Assembly: GCA_900770285.1 (NCBI GenBank) | Contig: CAAGJO010000007.1 | Coordinates: 1 to 64,000 of the forward strand | Reading direction: 5' to 3' | Length of the DNA: 64,000 nt | Source: Oscillospiraceae bacterium | Lineage (GTDB): Bacteria; Bacillota; Clostridia; Oscillospirales; Ruminococcaceae | Shown here: piece after piece, positions 18,601-25,768 of the stretch | Layout: each line of letters opens with the position of its first letter | How positions within the stretch are numbered: position 1 is the stretch's first letter | Notes under the pieces: model-generated | Seen by the model: the letters and a program-made list of their open reading frames with translations, nothing else | Database searches by the model: none | What the model was told of the DNA's origin: nothing | Position numbers and translations under genes: made by a program

Positions 18601-18964
18601 CTTTGGTGCGGCGGAATTTGGAGTACAGCGTGAAAGAATCGTTACCGTTGATGCGGAACCACTCCGGCTGTTTCTTGTCGCCGGGCATTGGCTTCATGCG
18701 CTCTACGCCCTGCTTTTTAAGATAGGCGTGGAAATCACTGTCACGAAAATATGTCCTGCCGTCCGCAAAAACCGCAATATCCGACCATTCCGTAGTGTGT
18801 GGAATATGTGCTGTCTGGAGCTGCTGACGAATACGGTCTTCCACATCGTCCTGCTCAGTGTAGCCGATCTTCACCCAGCCGTCATGGTCGGAGATCGTGG
18901 GAGTGGTATAGCAATAACAGCGAGGCATAGCCGTTTTAGTCGTCTGAATGCTGATCTTTGCCAT
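15629..18964 (-). CDS. GIY-YIG nuclease / SF2 helicase restriction-like protein
   Basis: An 1111-residue protein. The N-terminus (about residues 15-110, CYCYTT then WVKIGYTE) is a GIY-YIG/T5orf172-like nuclease domain. A superfamily 2 helicase follows with Walker A AKPRFGKT (161-168), DEAH (284-287), SGTPF (311-315) and motifs V-VI (TTGITVPEW, QAAFRSQNPW). A long charged helical region leads to a C-terminal segment with IFTPKRIVKQM, which resembles the start of N6-adenine methylases but lacks DPACGSG and NPPY. It would be the translocating, cutting subunit. The ATG directly follows the methyltransferase stop (TAAATG), so the two are translationally coupled. Confidence 0.8.
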   Translation of the reverse strand: MAKISIQTTKTAMPRCYCYTTPTISDHDGWVKIGYTEQDDVEDRIRQQLQTAHIPHTTEWSDIAVFADGRTYFRDSDFHAYLKKQGVERMKPMPGDKKQPEWFRINGNDSFTLYSKFRRTKGVMDTVGTIAYELRAEQEQAVSQTFDYFMSHEKGEFLWNAKPRFGKTLATYDLCKRIQATKGDYACNILIVTNRPAIANSWYEDFVKFIGTESGFRFVSEVSALKGKPFVMSRDEYTDSLLQEIADCIEFVSLQDLKGSLYFGGQHDKLKELVNMKWELLVIDEAHEGVDTSKTDVAFHQIKRNHTLHLSGTPFKALANDKFPSDAIYNWTYADEQKAKAGWNDAERNNPYENLPQLNLFTYQMSEIIREELQQGVEIEGETEEYAFDLNLFFSVKANGEFVYEESVDRFLEALTTQEKFPFSTPELRAELKHTFWLLNRVDSAKAMAKKLKAHPIFGEYEIVLAAGDGKLSEEEETKKAYDKVREAIDHHEKTITLSVGQLTTGITVPEWTAVLMLSNIKSPALYMQAAFRSQNPWRYQKNGMLRVKKNAYVFDFDPARTLIIFEEFANDLSSGTSGGKGDSDQRKQNVRELLNFFPVIGEDENGEMIELDAEKVLSIPRKIRSLEVVRRGFMSNFLFQNIANIFNAPPEVIDIIQSLPNAPEGDLVDVSPETREDLSVNEDGEVELLDEFVIGTAQDVFGEKIYSDISETLERKTEEILAAPASTEDQQVSLLQDVFRKELVAPVMQVTNDTYGADLKKRDAQKLQKQLEQKADRLVTQEYGDYSIQKKTLEAQRQDALAHLHETGQTTAEVNEQFDTLVQEATDAFKERVSTVLEETVPTLCEEVVKTVETKKRECTKETIEDAVRDHLRGFARTIPSFLMAYGDKETTLSTFDMIIPDDVFYEVTSITLDQFRFLRDGGSYTDAETGEEKRYPGKLFDPVVFDDSIKEFLALRTRLGNYFDESHTEDIFDYIPPQKTNQIFTPKRIVKQMVDLLEQENPGCFDDPSKTFADLYMKSGLYIAEIVKRLFNSNGMKQALPDKVQRLQHIFEKQVYGLAPTEIIYQIALHFILGFDGGELIEKHHLRQCDALPLAKDGTLENKLDSIFG

Positions 18965-20932
18965 TTACTCCATCTCCTTTACATGAGTTTCGATGAATTT
19001 GATCTCATCGGGGGTGAGATCGTATTTTTTGTAGAGCTGTTGGTCGATAACGGCGATGGGCTGAGTCCAGTCGATGTCACTATTTGAAGTGAAGTCTTGG
19101 AGGGGGACGTATGCCCACACATCCTTATTGTTCATTTGAGTTACTTTTAGAACACATAACATAGCTCTTGCAAATTTACCTTTTAAATATTTCAACAATG
19201 CTTCTGCCGAAGATAACTCATCAAAAGCACCGATTCCAATAAATGATCTCGTATATGCTTCTTGAGGCTTAGCAATAAATGGTGAACTCAGCACTTGACC
19301 AAATTCGCCGCTACCATTTGCTACCGGCATAACAACTTTATATTTATTTAGATTCTCATGTTTTTTATCAACATATTTTGCACTTATAAATCTCCATGTT
19401 CTTTTATTCTCAAACACGCCAATAGTCTTTACGGTATTGCTGAAATCCTGTTTAAAAAACACTGGCATTTTTGCAAAGCAATTTTTTTCAAATCTGCTAT
19501 CCTTACCATTACTACCAACGAGAGATTTACATTCAGGGATATCTTCATATAGTTTTTCCAAATCATATCTGTTTTGGATATAAATTATGCTCATTATAGA
19601 CGCAAAGTCTTGATGTTTAGTAACCTTTTTGAGTATGGAATTTAATTCAAGATAAGGTGTAAATGTTTCAATAGCTCCACATACTTGTGCTGCATCTCGA
19701 TATGTAACAACTACTCCACCCTTTATATCCGTATTTATAAACACTTTACTGCTGTCCTGCTCATAGAAGATTACTTTGAAATGCTCGTCGTTAAGCATTT
19801 TCTTATTCCAGTCTTTAGGTGTGCTGCCCGCATTAAACAAAAAACGTGCAGGGTGTATGAGTTCAACCTTATCGCATACCGAGTATGCAGCTTCCATGAA
19901 TATATGATAGATAGGTGGAGCATAGGTGGCGTTATCACCTATTGTATTATCCTGATACGGCGGATTTCCAATCACAAAATCAAATTTCATACCTTTCCCT
20001 CTTTTCTTAAGACCTTTGAACAGTTTTGATATATCTGCTCTCCAGTCATATATTTTACAGTAAATGATCTCATCATCTTTTGTAGTTTCATCTTCATCAA
20101 ATAAGGACATCTGCACGATATCATCTGTAGGAATACCATACGGCGGTGTGTCGTTCATGCCGTCCATCTGCCAGATGTTCCAGCAGATCACGTTCAGGAA
20201 TTTCTCCAGTTCCTTCTGTGCAGCCTGTCTGTTCCATTTTGCTTCGATATAATCTGCAAGCGTGTAAATCAGATTCATACGGGCGATAAGCAGGTTGTCC
20301 CCCTGATACTCATAGCCATATACGCTCTGAAATGCCCGCAGCGCCCATTTAAACCATTCTTCTTCATCGGCGGCATTCTCATTCACGATACGAAGCTTGC
20401 GGTCGAGGATACCGATACGCTTCTCAATGGGAATGATCTCACCAGTCGCCGTATCATAGCGTGAAACGATGTACGGAGCTTCACCGCAGGTGATTTCCAG
20501 CCGCCGGGAATCGACATACTGTTTCCAGTCTTTTCCCTCCGGAAACAGGATAGGCTCAGTGTTTATCTCCCAACTCTGCCCATTCTGCCGATTGAAGACA
20601 TCTGGACGACCAAACCATTCCGCATCGCAGTAGTTGTTCATCTGGTTAACAATCCATGCTGGAGTGAACACCTCGGCACGTTTGCGGGTACGTTCTGTCT
20701 GTTCGGATGCCGCCTTGTAGACTCTCGGTTGAATGTCGCAGGAATCAAAGCCAAGCAACACACCCTCGGTCATTTGCGAATTATCTCTATATCCTGCACC
20801 GTAATCAGCGTAGCTGTCCGATGCAAACATTATGTTTTTTCTCGTAGTCTTATCCTGCAAAAGCCGCCGAAACAGCCCTCTTATCGGATAAGCATCTAGT
20901 TTTATCAGCTCTTCCAAAGGAACACTCCTCAC
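18965..20932 (-). CDS. N6-adenine DNA methyltransferase (Eco57I-like, NPPY)
   Basis: A 655-residue class I SAM-dependent DNA methyltransferase. EVFTPAWIVNQM (about residue 87) is the typical N-terminal signature. The usual DPACGxG motif I is replaced by EITCGEAPY (146-154), and catalytic motif IV NPPYQ is at 323-327. The remaining C-terminus probably holds target recognition. Paired with the helicase-nuclease it forms a two-gene restriction-modification-like system with no separate specificity subunit. The start is uncertain: GTG at 20932 has no clear ribosome site, while TTG at 20917 lies 7 bases after AGGAG. Confidence 0.85.
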   Translation of the reverse strand: MRSVPLEELIKLDAYPIRGLFRRLLQDKTTRKNIMFASDSYADYGAGYRDNSQMTEGVLLGFDSCDIQPRVYKAASEQTERTRKRAEVFTPAWIVNQMNNYCDAEWFGRPDVFNRQNGQSWEINTEPILFPEGKDWKQYVDSRRLEITCGEAPYIVSRYDTATGEIIPIEKRIGILDRKLRIVNENAADEEEWFKWALRAFQSVYGYEYQGDNLLIARMNLIYTLADYIEAKWNRQAAQKELEKFLNVICWNIWQMDGMNDTPPYGIPTDDIVQMSLFDEDETTKDDEIIYCKIYDWRADISKLFKGLKKRGKGMKFDFVIGNPPYQDNTIGDNATYAPPIYHIFMEAAYSVCDKVELIHPARFLFNAGSTPKDWNKKMLNDEHFKVIFYEQDSSKVFINTDIKGGVVVTYRDAAQVCGAIETFTPYLELNSILKKVTKHQDFASIMSIIYIQNRYDLEKLYEDIPECKSLVGSNGKDSRFEKNCFAKMPVFFKQDFSNTVKTIGVFENKRTWRFISAKYVDKKHENLNKYKVVMPVANGSGEFGQVLSSPFIAKPQEAYTRSFIGIGAFDELSSAEALLKYLKGKFARAMLCVLKVTQMNNKDVWAYVPLQDFTSNSDIDWTQPIAVIDQQLYKKYDLTPDEIKFIETHVKEME

Positions 20933-20963
20933 TTGGGATTCTGTCTTTCTGAGTGGGGAGTGC
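20924..20963 (-). promoter_or_regulatory. Hairpin that could cover the ribosome binding site of the methyltransferase
   Basis: On the minus strand CTCCCCACT pairs with AGTGAGGAG (one mismatch) across a loop of about 16 bases. The 3' arm contains the GAGGAG ribosome binding site for the TTG start at 20917. Whether it limits translation is inferred. Confidence 0.4.
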
Positions 20964-20983
20964 CGTCTTTAGCCGTGCATATC

Positions 20984-21011
20984 ATCATAATGCGGTGTTA
21001 TACTATGTAAA
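20984..21011 (-). promoter_or_regulatory. Possible fixed promoter of the restriction operon
   Basis: TTTACA (21011-21006), 16 nt, TATGAT (20989-20984) on the minus strand. It is weaker than consensus and lies just outside the left inverted repeat, so it would not move on inversion. Confidence 0.45.
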
Positions 21012-21030
21012 GTATCAGGTGAGATGATTG

Positions 21031-21058
21031 ATTTCTCAAAACATATACATTTGCGAAA
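21031..21058. repeat. Left 28-bp inverted repeat (IRL), recombination-site-like
   Basis: Perfect inverted copy of 22383-22410. It is itself a dyad: ATTTCTCAAA and TTTGCGAAAA arms around a 9-base spacer, the shape of a tyrosine-recombinase crossover site. Confidence 0.9.
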
Positions 21059-21121
21059 AAGCTCCTGAAACGGCGTAAAAGCGTCACTATTCAATTTTCA
21101 AGATGCTGTTTTGACAACGAT

Positions 21122-22210
21122 TTACAACTGCATACACATATTCATGAGCCTGCGTTCATAGGTGCGATCGGGGTGAATATATCTGTTGAGTGTCAGGGTG
21201 ACACTGCTGTGACCGAGGACAGTGGACAGTGCTTTCACGTTAAATCCCTTTTCGGCAGAAATGGTCGCAAATGTGTGACGGAGCTTGTGATAGTTGTGAT
21301 CTTCCACATCGGCAGTACGCAGTATTTTCTTGTAGCGGTACTGCATCGTGCGTGGTTCAACAGGCTTGTCCGTTCCCGAAAGGATATAATTATTGGCTTC
21401 ACTTCGGAACATTTCAAAATATTTCATCAGAGCATCGGGAATCACGATATCTCTGAATGATGTTGCAGACTTCGGAGAAGAAATAACTATCTTTGTTTTT
21501 CTGTTGCCATTGGCGGAGCTGATACGCTGAACGGTTCTCCTGATATGCAGTATCTTGTTCTGAAAGTCCACATCTTCCCATTTCAGCCCGCAAAGCTCAC
21601 CGATACGCAATCCCATGAAAAGAGACAGCAGTATCCCAAATGCAGTAGGCGACATATTCGCTTTCAGATACGAAACGAGCTTCTTTTGCTGAGTGTCGCT
21701 GATCTTTTCGACTTGCTTCCTTTCGGACTTGGGAAGAACGACATTTTTGAGAGACAACATGAAGCCATACTCCTCCTGAGCATATTTCAGCATCATCTTG
21801 AAAACAGTAAATATATCCCGTACATAGCTCGCAGACAAGCCTTCTGCGAGTTTTTGGTTTATAAAAGCATTGATTCTGCCTGCGGTCAGGTCGGCACACG
21901 GAACATCCCCGAATTCAGGGAGAATGTGTTTTTCAAACTTCACCTTATAATTGGCAAGCGTGGATTCCTTGGCACGGTTTACAACGGCATTCAGCCATTC
22001 TGTGTATACCTTTCCGACAGTGATATACCTGCCCGAAAGAAATCGTGTAACTATTTCTCGCCCTATCAGCACCTTATTCTCGGCTTCATCATAGGTCTTT
22101 CCGTACACATACTGGTAATGAGCCTTACCGCTGCTATCATAGTCCGTGATAAACTTTCCGACATATCTTCCATCTTTACGCAAAGTTATATTGATGCCTG
22201 TATTTTCCAT
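21122..22210 (-). CDS. Tyrosine-type site-specific recombinase
   Basis: A 362-residue integrase-family recombinase. An N-terminal arm-binding part (DGRYVGKF...YQYVYGKTYDEAE) and a SAM-like core-binding domain (TLANYKVKFEKHILPEFG) precede the catalytic domain. Catalytic residues are Arg in GLRIGELCGLKW (about residue 197), His and Arg in HKLRHTFAT (about 313), His in LGHSSVTLT and Tyr in NRYIHPD (about 343). The gene lies wholly between perfect 28-bp inverted repeats, which suggests a DNA invertase role rather than element integration. A TTGGCG-N17-TATTGT promoter may drive it. The ribosome site is GGGAGGG. Confidence 0.92.
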   Translation of the reverse strand: MENTGINITLRKDGRYVGKFITDYDSSGKAHYQYVYGKTYDEAENKVLIGREIVTRFLSGRYITVGKVYTEWLNAVVNRAKESTLANYKVKFEKHILPEFGDVPCADLTAGRINAFINQKLAEGLSASYVRDIFTVFKMMLKYAQEEYGFMLSLKNVVLPKSERKQVEKISDTQQKKLVSYLKANMSPTAFGILLSLFMGLRIGELCGLKWEDVDFQNKILHIRRTVQRISSANGNRKTKIVISSPKSATSFRDIVIPDALMKYFEMFRSEANNYILSGTDKPVEPRTMQYRYKKILRTADVEDHNYHKLRHTFATISAEKGFNVKALSTVLGHSSVTLTLNRYIHPDRTYERRLMNMCMQL

Positions 22211-22299
22211 TCGGTAGCCCTCCCAACGCCCTCAGATAAGCAATCTGCACATCTGACAATACCTTGTTATATTCAAACCGCCAATTTTCAGCTTAATAC

Positions 22300-22328
22300 T
22301 TGCAATTTTACTAAAAATCCTGTATAAT
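22300..22328 (+). promoter_or_regulatory. Outward-facing promoter inside the invertible segment
   Basis: TTGCAA (22300-22305), exactly 17 nt, TATAAT (22323-22328). It faces away from the recombinase gene, through the right repeat, and no plus-strand gene follows. After inversion it would sit near 21113-21141 facing the methyltransferase gene, with a leader of roughly 175 bases. Confidence 0.65.
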
Positions 22329-22382
22329 TTCAATATGGGGTAGTATGCCATTTTGCACTATCGGATATCGAATTATTGCAGA

Positions 22383-22410
22383 TTTCGCAAATGTATATGT
22401 TTTGAGAAAT
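22383..22410. repeat. Right 28-bp inverted repeat (IRR)
   Basis: Perfect inverted copy of 21031-21058. With one flanking base it forms a dyad, ATTTCGCAAA and TTTGAGAAAT, around a 9-base spacer. Confidence 0.9.
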
Positions 22411-22435
22411 TGGCTATTGTAATTATAGAAGGGTA

Positions 22436-22476
22436 CTGCGCTAAATGTGCGCTGGTATTGCGCACTTTATGCGCAG
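22436..22476. repeat. Nested dyad with four GCGCA-type half sites
   Basis: CTGCGC and GTGCGC, then GCGCAC and GCGCAG, each pair separated by 5 bases and mirrored about a 7-base centre. It could be a paired operator or a hairpin. It lies just right of the invertible segment. Confidence 0.6.
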
Positions 22477-22506
22477 ATTGTGTGAAAGCACTCTTGATAA
22501 AAACAA

Positions 22507-22543
22507 AAAGCCGTGTCCAGTGATATGCGATGGACACGACTTT
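22507..22543 (-). terminator. Terminator of the HTH-regulated module
   Basis: Stem AAAGCCGTGTCCA with TGGACACGACTTT (one mismatch). On the minus strand it is followed by a T-rich run, downstream of the small membrane protein gene. Confidence 0.85.
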
Positions 22544-22571
22544 CTTATTTTTATAATAGTAGGACTATAGC

Positions 22572-22985
22572 TCAGGCAACATTTTTCATATACGAATTTA
22601 CAAGGGTTTGGTTCTCTCCAAGCTCAATACCCATTTCTGCTGCCTGCGCAATCTTCTCAGCGGAAGGATGCCAACCATCAGGAAGATTGCGTATAAACCC
22701 CTCTACTCCAAACGGCAAGCCATTGTTTAGTGACTTGCTGACGGTAATCGCTTCTGTATCAACAACAGTGATTACTTCGGAAGTTGTCTCGATGATAGTT
22801 GGATCAGCAATCTGAGGAACAGTACTTGTAAGCTCCTTGCCCCTCTTTAAGAGTGCGATAAGAACATCCTTGTTCTTAAAAACAAGAACACCAACACCAA
22901 CGGCAACTACACCCCCTCCAATAATGAGAACCTTTTTCTTGTTACGTTCCCACCAAGTCATTTCGGTATTATTCTGCTCATACAT
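22572..22985 (-). CDS. Small single-pass membrane protein of unknown function
   Basis: A 137-residue protein. A polar N-terminus (MYEQNNTEMTWWERNKKK) is followed by a membrane segment (about residues 19-36, VLIIGGGVVAVGVGVLVF), a Thr/Val-rich stretch and a C-terminal soluble part with LPDGWHPSAEKIAQAAEMG. No family was recognised. The ATG at 22985 is chosen because AAAGGAGG precedes it. It follows the 101-residue gene after 19 bases and shares its promoter. Confidence 0.7.
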   Translation of the reverse strand: MYEQNNTEMTWWERNKKKVLIIGGGVVAVGVGVLVFKNKDVLIALLKRGKELTSTVPQIADPTIIETTSEVITVVDTEAITVSKSLNNGLPFGVEGFIRNLPDGWHPSAEKIAQAAEMGIELGENQTLVNSYMKNVA

Positions 22986-23004
22986 AGTTACTCCTCCTTT
23001 AGAT

Positions 23005-23310
23005 TTAAGCAACAGCTATAACTGTTACCAGTGTTCGAGCGTGTCCCTTGTTTCCCATAAAGAGAAAAGCAAACCCGTTCATGATCCTTACCTGTGATGA
23101 ACTATAAAGGCGAGTGATATGCGTTATGTACCACTCGTACTCAGCGTCGGTCATGTTTTCCTCACCCCTTCCTTCGTACCGTGCCGTTTTAACCATATGC
23201 TGCCAGCTCTTAAATCCGTCATGAGTGACAACTCGTTCCTCAAGCCGCTGCATAGCATGATGCGTGATTTCGATGGTTTTTCGTAGTGGATAATTCTGCA
23301 TATTGTTCAC
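23005..23310 (-). CDS. Small protein of unknown function (101 residues)
   Basis: A small soluble protein with an ITHHAMQRLEERV segment near the N-terminus and an alternating hydrophobic C-terminus (SSQVRIMNGFAFLFMG). The HxxxR..ER pattern and size are loosely like toxin-type RNase folds such as DUF4258, but this is not strong enough to assign. A GGGAGGG ribosome site precedes the ATG. It has its own promoter with a palindromic operator upstream. Confidence 0.6.
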   Translation of the reverse strand: MNNMQNYPLRKTIEITHHAMQRLEERVVTHDGFKSWQHMVKTARYEGRGEENMTDAEYEWYITHITRLYSSSQVRIMNGFAFLFMGNKGHARTLVTVIAVA

Positions 23311-23331
23311 CCTCCCTTGTTTTGTGAGCTT

Positions 23332-23384
23332 ATTATACCACTTTCAATAGGTAACGTCAATCGAATTTGGGACTAACAAGTCCC
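23332..23384 (-). promoter_or_regulatory. Promoter and upstream palindrome of the small-protein operon
   Basis: The palindrome GGGACT-AACA-AGTCCC (23369-23384) lies 8 bases upstream of a minus-strand TTGACG-N17-TATAAT promoter for the gene starting at 23310. It overlaps the last codons of the HTH gene. The same palindrome lies in the same place before the HTH gene's promoter. Confidence 0.7.
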
Positions 23385-24848
23385 GCTTTTCAACAGTTCT
23401 ACTAAATCAAACGTTTTGTGAGTTGTTAGAAAAACACCTACTTCCTCCACGTTATTTAAACCAAGCCGAAATCCTGCGCATAAATCATCAAAGGACAGTT
23501 CTACCTGCATATCGTCAGGAAGTGTGACTGATACTTTATCAATACCGACACCAACGATTTCGCCGAATTCAGGATCGTAACGGCATTGAAAAGCATCTTC
23601 AACCTTATAATATGACAGCACTTCGAGTTCATTATCGTATATCTCATTGAGATTACGAATATGTGCTTGCCCGGAGTTCAGCTTGTCAATGAGTGTATTG
23701 ATTTTATCCTGTGCATTGCAGAAAGCCCTAACCCTAAGTCGGATAATCTCCTTTCTGTTTGGACTCACAGCAGTAACTGCACTGTCGATTTGTTCCACGG
23801 AGGAATAATGTTCATCATATTTATCAGATGATTTGCCAAACAAGTCGAGATATTCTTGTTTGGAAAGGTAGAATCTCATAAATCTGCTTTCGTGTGATAC
23901 GTAGAGAGTATACATACCATTCGCATAGTCCATGAGATAGTATTCGCCCAGTTCAGGAACAGTGTAGTTATACGTTTCATAAAATACATGAAGCTTGTTT
24001 TCTATGACTTTTGCAGAAATACGCTCATGATAGTTACGAGTATCCCGTAGCAACTCTGACATTCTTTTTTTCTCAGCAAGCGCTATCTGTTGTAGTTCTA
24101 CAAAACAGTTTTTGAATATTCCTGCATCTTCGGGACTGTCATACTTGTGATACCACTTGTCCTTCATAGGATATTCAGTACATGAAAAGAATCCATCAGG
24201 CTCTGCACATAGTTGATATCCTTTTCTTCCATTATCATCAAGCCACATGAATGCATAAATTCTGCATAACCTTTTATAAGCAGTATCAAGAGAATCATAT
24301 GGATCGCCGAATAGGAGTTCATCAGTTCTGCACTCAACTCTTGTCTTAACAACTGTGAAAGGATATACCGGCTTTATTACATCTTTCTTTTTTCGGTGTT
24401 CGATTATATCCAATTCAGAAAAATACTGCTCCCTTAGTTCTTTGTTTATTTCGTCTATAGACAAAAACTTTTGAGATTGTTCATCAAGTATATTCATCAA
24501 CGCTTCGTCTCTCGGATTATAGTCATTTAATTCTGTCATATTCCCATAATAATACAAGGCGTTATTTGTATCTGAAGTATCTGCTTGTAACATAGCACAT
24601 ATTGCGATGACACAATCCCGCTTTTTAATCACTTTTTCCTTGTTAACATATTTTCGGAATATTTCAGGAGATATACCAAGCATACTGGCAATGTCTTTCT
24701 TAGATAATTGTTGACATGTTCGTTCATTTAATTTTCTTAGCATACAGTCAAAAAAAACAGAAAATGAATCTTTGGTAATCTCCATCCTATCCGAATAGTC
24801 CTGTTCTTTATGGGAAACAAGGTTTTTGGCGTGATGTTCAGAATTCAT
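23373..24848 (-). CDS. HTH-containing regulator, large, unknown family
   Basis: A 491-residue protein. Near the N-terminus (about residues 48-75) LSKKDIASMLGISPEIFRKYV is a clear helix-turn-helix. The remaining 400 residues show several aromatic, beta-rich stretches and no enzymatic motif I recognise, so they could be a sensor domain. The ATG at 24848 is preferred to the longer frame because GGAGG lies upstream. Matching palindromes before its own promoter and that of the next operon suggest that it controls both. It is part of the mobile island. Confidence 0.7.
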   Translation of the reverse strand: MNSEHHAKNLVSHKEQDYSDRMEITKDSFSVFFDCMLRKLNERTCQQLSKKDIASMLGISPEIFRKYVNKEKVIKKRDCVIAICAMLQADTSDTNNALYYYGNMTELNDYNPRDEALMNILDEQSQKFLSIDEINKELREQYFSELDIIEHRKKKDVIKPVYPFTVVKTRVECRTDELLFGDPYDSLDTAYKRLCRIYAFMWLDDNGRKGYQLCAEPDGFFSCTEYPMKDKWYHKYDSPEDAGIFKNCFVELQQIALAEKKRMSELLRDTRNYHERISAKVIENKLHVFYETYNYTVPELGEYYLMDYANGMYTLYVSHESRFMRFYLSKQEYLDLFGKSSDKYDEHYSSVEQIDSAVTAVSPNRKEIIRLRVRAFCNAQDKINTLIDKLNSGQAHIRNLNEIYDNELEVLSYYKVEDAFQCRYDPEFGEIVGVGIDKVSVTLPDDMQVELSFDDLCAGFRLGLNNVEEVGVFLTTHKTFDLVELLKSGTC

Positions 24849-24883
24849 GCTTATACCTCCATAATTATTGTCAAATGTGGCTT

Positions 24884-24954
24884 TATGAGTTGCTTCTATC
24901 ATAACACGATTTAGATTCAAAAGTCAATACAAACATGGGACTAATTAGTCCCAT
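24884..24954 (-). promoter_or_regulatory. Promoter and perfect 20-bp palindrome of the HTH gene
   Basis: ATGGGACTAATTAGTCCCAT (24935-24954) is a perfect palindrome, 7 bases upstream of a minus-strand TTGACT-N18-TATGAT promoter. The spacing to the -35 box matches the second copy before the small-protein operon. Confidence 0.7.
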
Positions 24955-24992
24955 AATGCGAATTTGTAATTATTAAGATGGCATAATATAAA

Positions 24993-25016
24993 CGAGTTGT
25001 CGTTTACGACAACTCG
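24993..25016. terminator. Hairpin terminator between the HTH gene and the 70-residue gene
   Basis: Perfect 10-bp stem CGAGTTGTCG with CGACAACTCG and a TTTA loop. It is followed by CTCTTTT on the plus strand and a T-rich run on the minus strand. Confidence 0.75.
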
Positions 25017-25025
25017 CTCTTTTGC

Positions 25026-25238
25026 TTATTCGTCCTCGTCCGAACACTCGTCAAGCCCGTGCAGGAGCTGAATATAAACACACTCTGCTCGGTCACGCTC
25101 CTCGCCCTCAGTGGTCATCATAAGTTCAAGAAAATACGTCTTTGCTTCTTCGTAGACCTCCCATACCTCACGCTTGCCATTACAGATTGTTGTGACTTTG
25201 CGGCATCGGGGCATTGCTAATTCAGGATATTTTAACAT
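25026..25238 (-). CDS. Small acidic-tailed protein of mobile elements
   Basis: A 70-residue protein with MPRCRKVTTICNGK near the N-terminus and an acidic end (CSDEDE). From memory, similar short proteins are common on clostridial integrative and mobilizable elements, with no known function. In this context it marks the mobilization part of the island. Confidence 0.65.
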   Translation of the reverse strand: MLKYPELAMPRCRKVTTICNGKREVWEVYEEAKTYFLELMMTTEGEERDRAECVYIQLLHGLDECSDEDE

Positions 25239-25382
25239 ATCGCACCTCCAGGAATTATTGTAACTATATTATAGCCTATTCAGATTTCAGAGTCCAGCTC
25301 TATGGAAAGTTGTAATAATTCTTGTGCAGTGCGCAACAATTTCAAAAGATAATCTGGTACAAGGCGCACATATCGGCTTTTC

Positions 25383-25410
25383 GTGCTGTCGGGAAAACTC
25401 CTGACAGCAC
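25383..25410. terminator. Hairpin downstream of mobC
   Basis: GTGCTGTCGGGA pairs with TCCTGACAGCAC with one mismatch and is followed by TTTTAT on the plus strand. On the minus strand, after mobC, the T run is poor. The rest of 25239-25423 shows no gene. Confidence 0.5.
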
Positions 25411-25423
25411 TTTTATGTTATAC

Positions 25424-25768
25424 TCAATGCTTCAACTGCAATATCTTAGTTTGCAGAAAGTTCAACGGCTGCCAGAGTTTGTTTACTCCGTCCCTGATCT
25501 CGGCAATATCACTCTCGTAAATATTCCGAGTGCTGTTTACACGAACGGCGATCTGGTTGATATTGTTGGCTATATTTGTAGCGAGCTTATAAATCTTGTG
25601 AAGCTCGTTCTCGTCCATGTGAACGATATAGCCCTCAAAGATCATCGCTCTTACAAATCCGCTGAGACTGCTCATGCCGCTGTTCTCAAACTTCTTCTTG
25701 ATAGCGTCCATTTCTGCCTGACTCACTCTTACCTTCAGGTACAGATTACGCTTGTTTTCGTCTTTCAT
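25424..25768 (-). CDS. mobC: MobC-like plasmid mobilization relaxosome protein
   Basis: A 114-residue protein with an N-terminal ribbon-helix-helix-like segment (NLYLKVRVSQAEMDAIKKKFENSGMSSLSGFVRAMIFEG) and a C-terminal stretch with INQIAVRVNSTRNIY, the usual MobC arrangement. MobC helps the relaxase open DNA at oriT. No relaxase gene is found nearby, so the mobilization unit is incomplete or depends on a relaxase elsewhere. The ATG at 25768 follows AAAGGAA; the frame to 25801 has no such site. Confidence 0.8.
   Translation of the reverse strand: MKDENKRNLYLKVRVSQAEMDAIKKKFENSGMSSLSGFVRAMIFEGYIVHMDENELHKIYKLATNIANNINQIAVRVNSTRNIYESDIAEIRDGVNKLWQPLNFLQTKILQLKH

Larger units (their letters stand above)
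21031..22410. other. Putative invertible segment carrying its own recombinase and an outward promoter
   Basis: A 1.38-kb stretch bounded by perfect 28-bp inverted repeats. It contains the tyrosine recombinase gene and, near the right end, a strong plus-strand promoter (22300-22328) that currently points into a region with no plus-strand gene. Inversion would aim it at the restriction operon. See the matching finding. Confidence 0.6.

Noticed and set aside
21031..22410. Inverted repeats as attL/attR of an integrated element
   Set aside because: Integration leaves direct repeats; these are inverted, which predicts inversion rather than excision.
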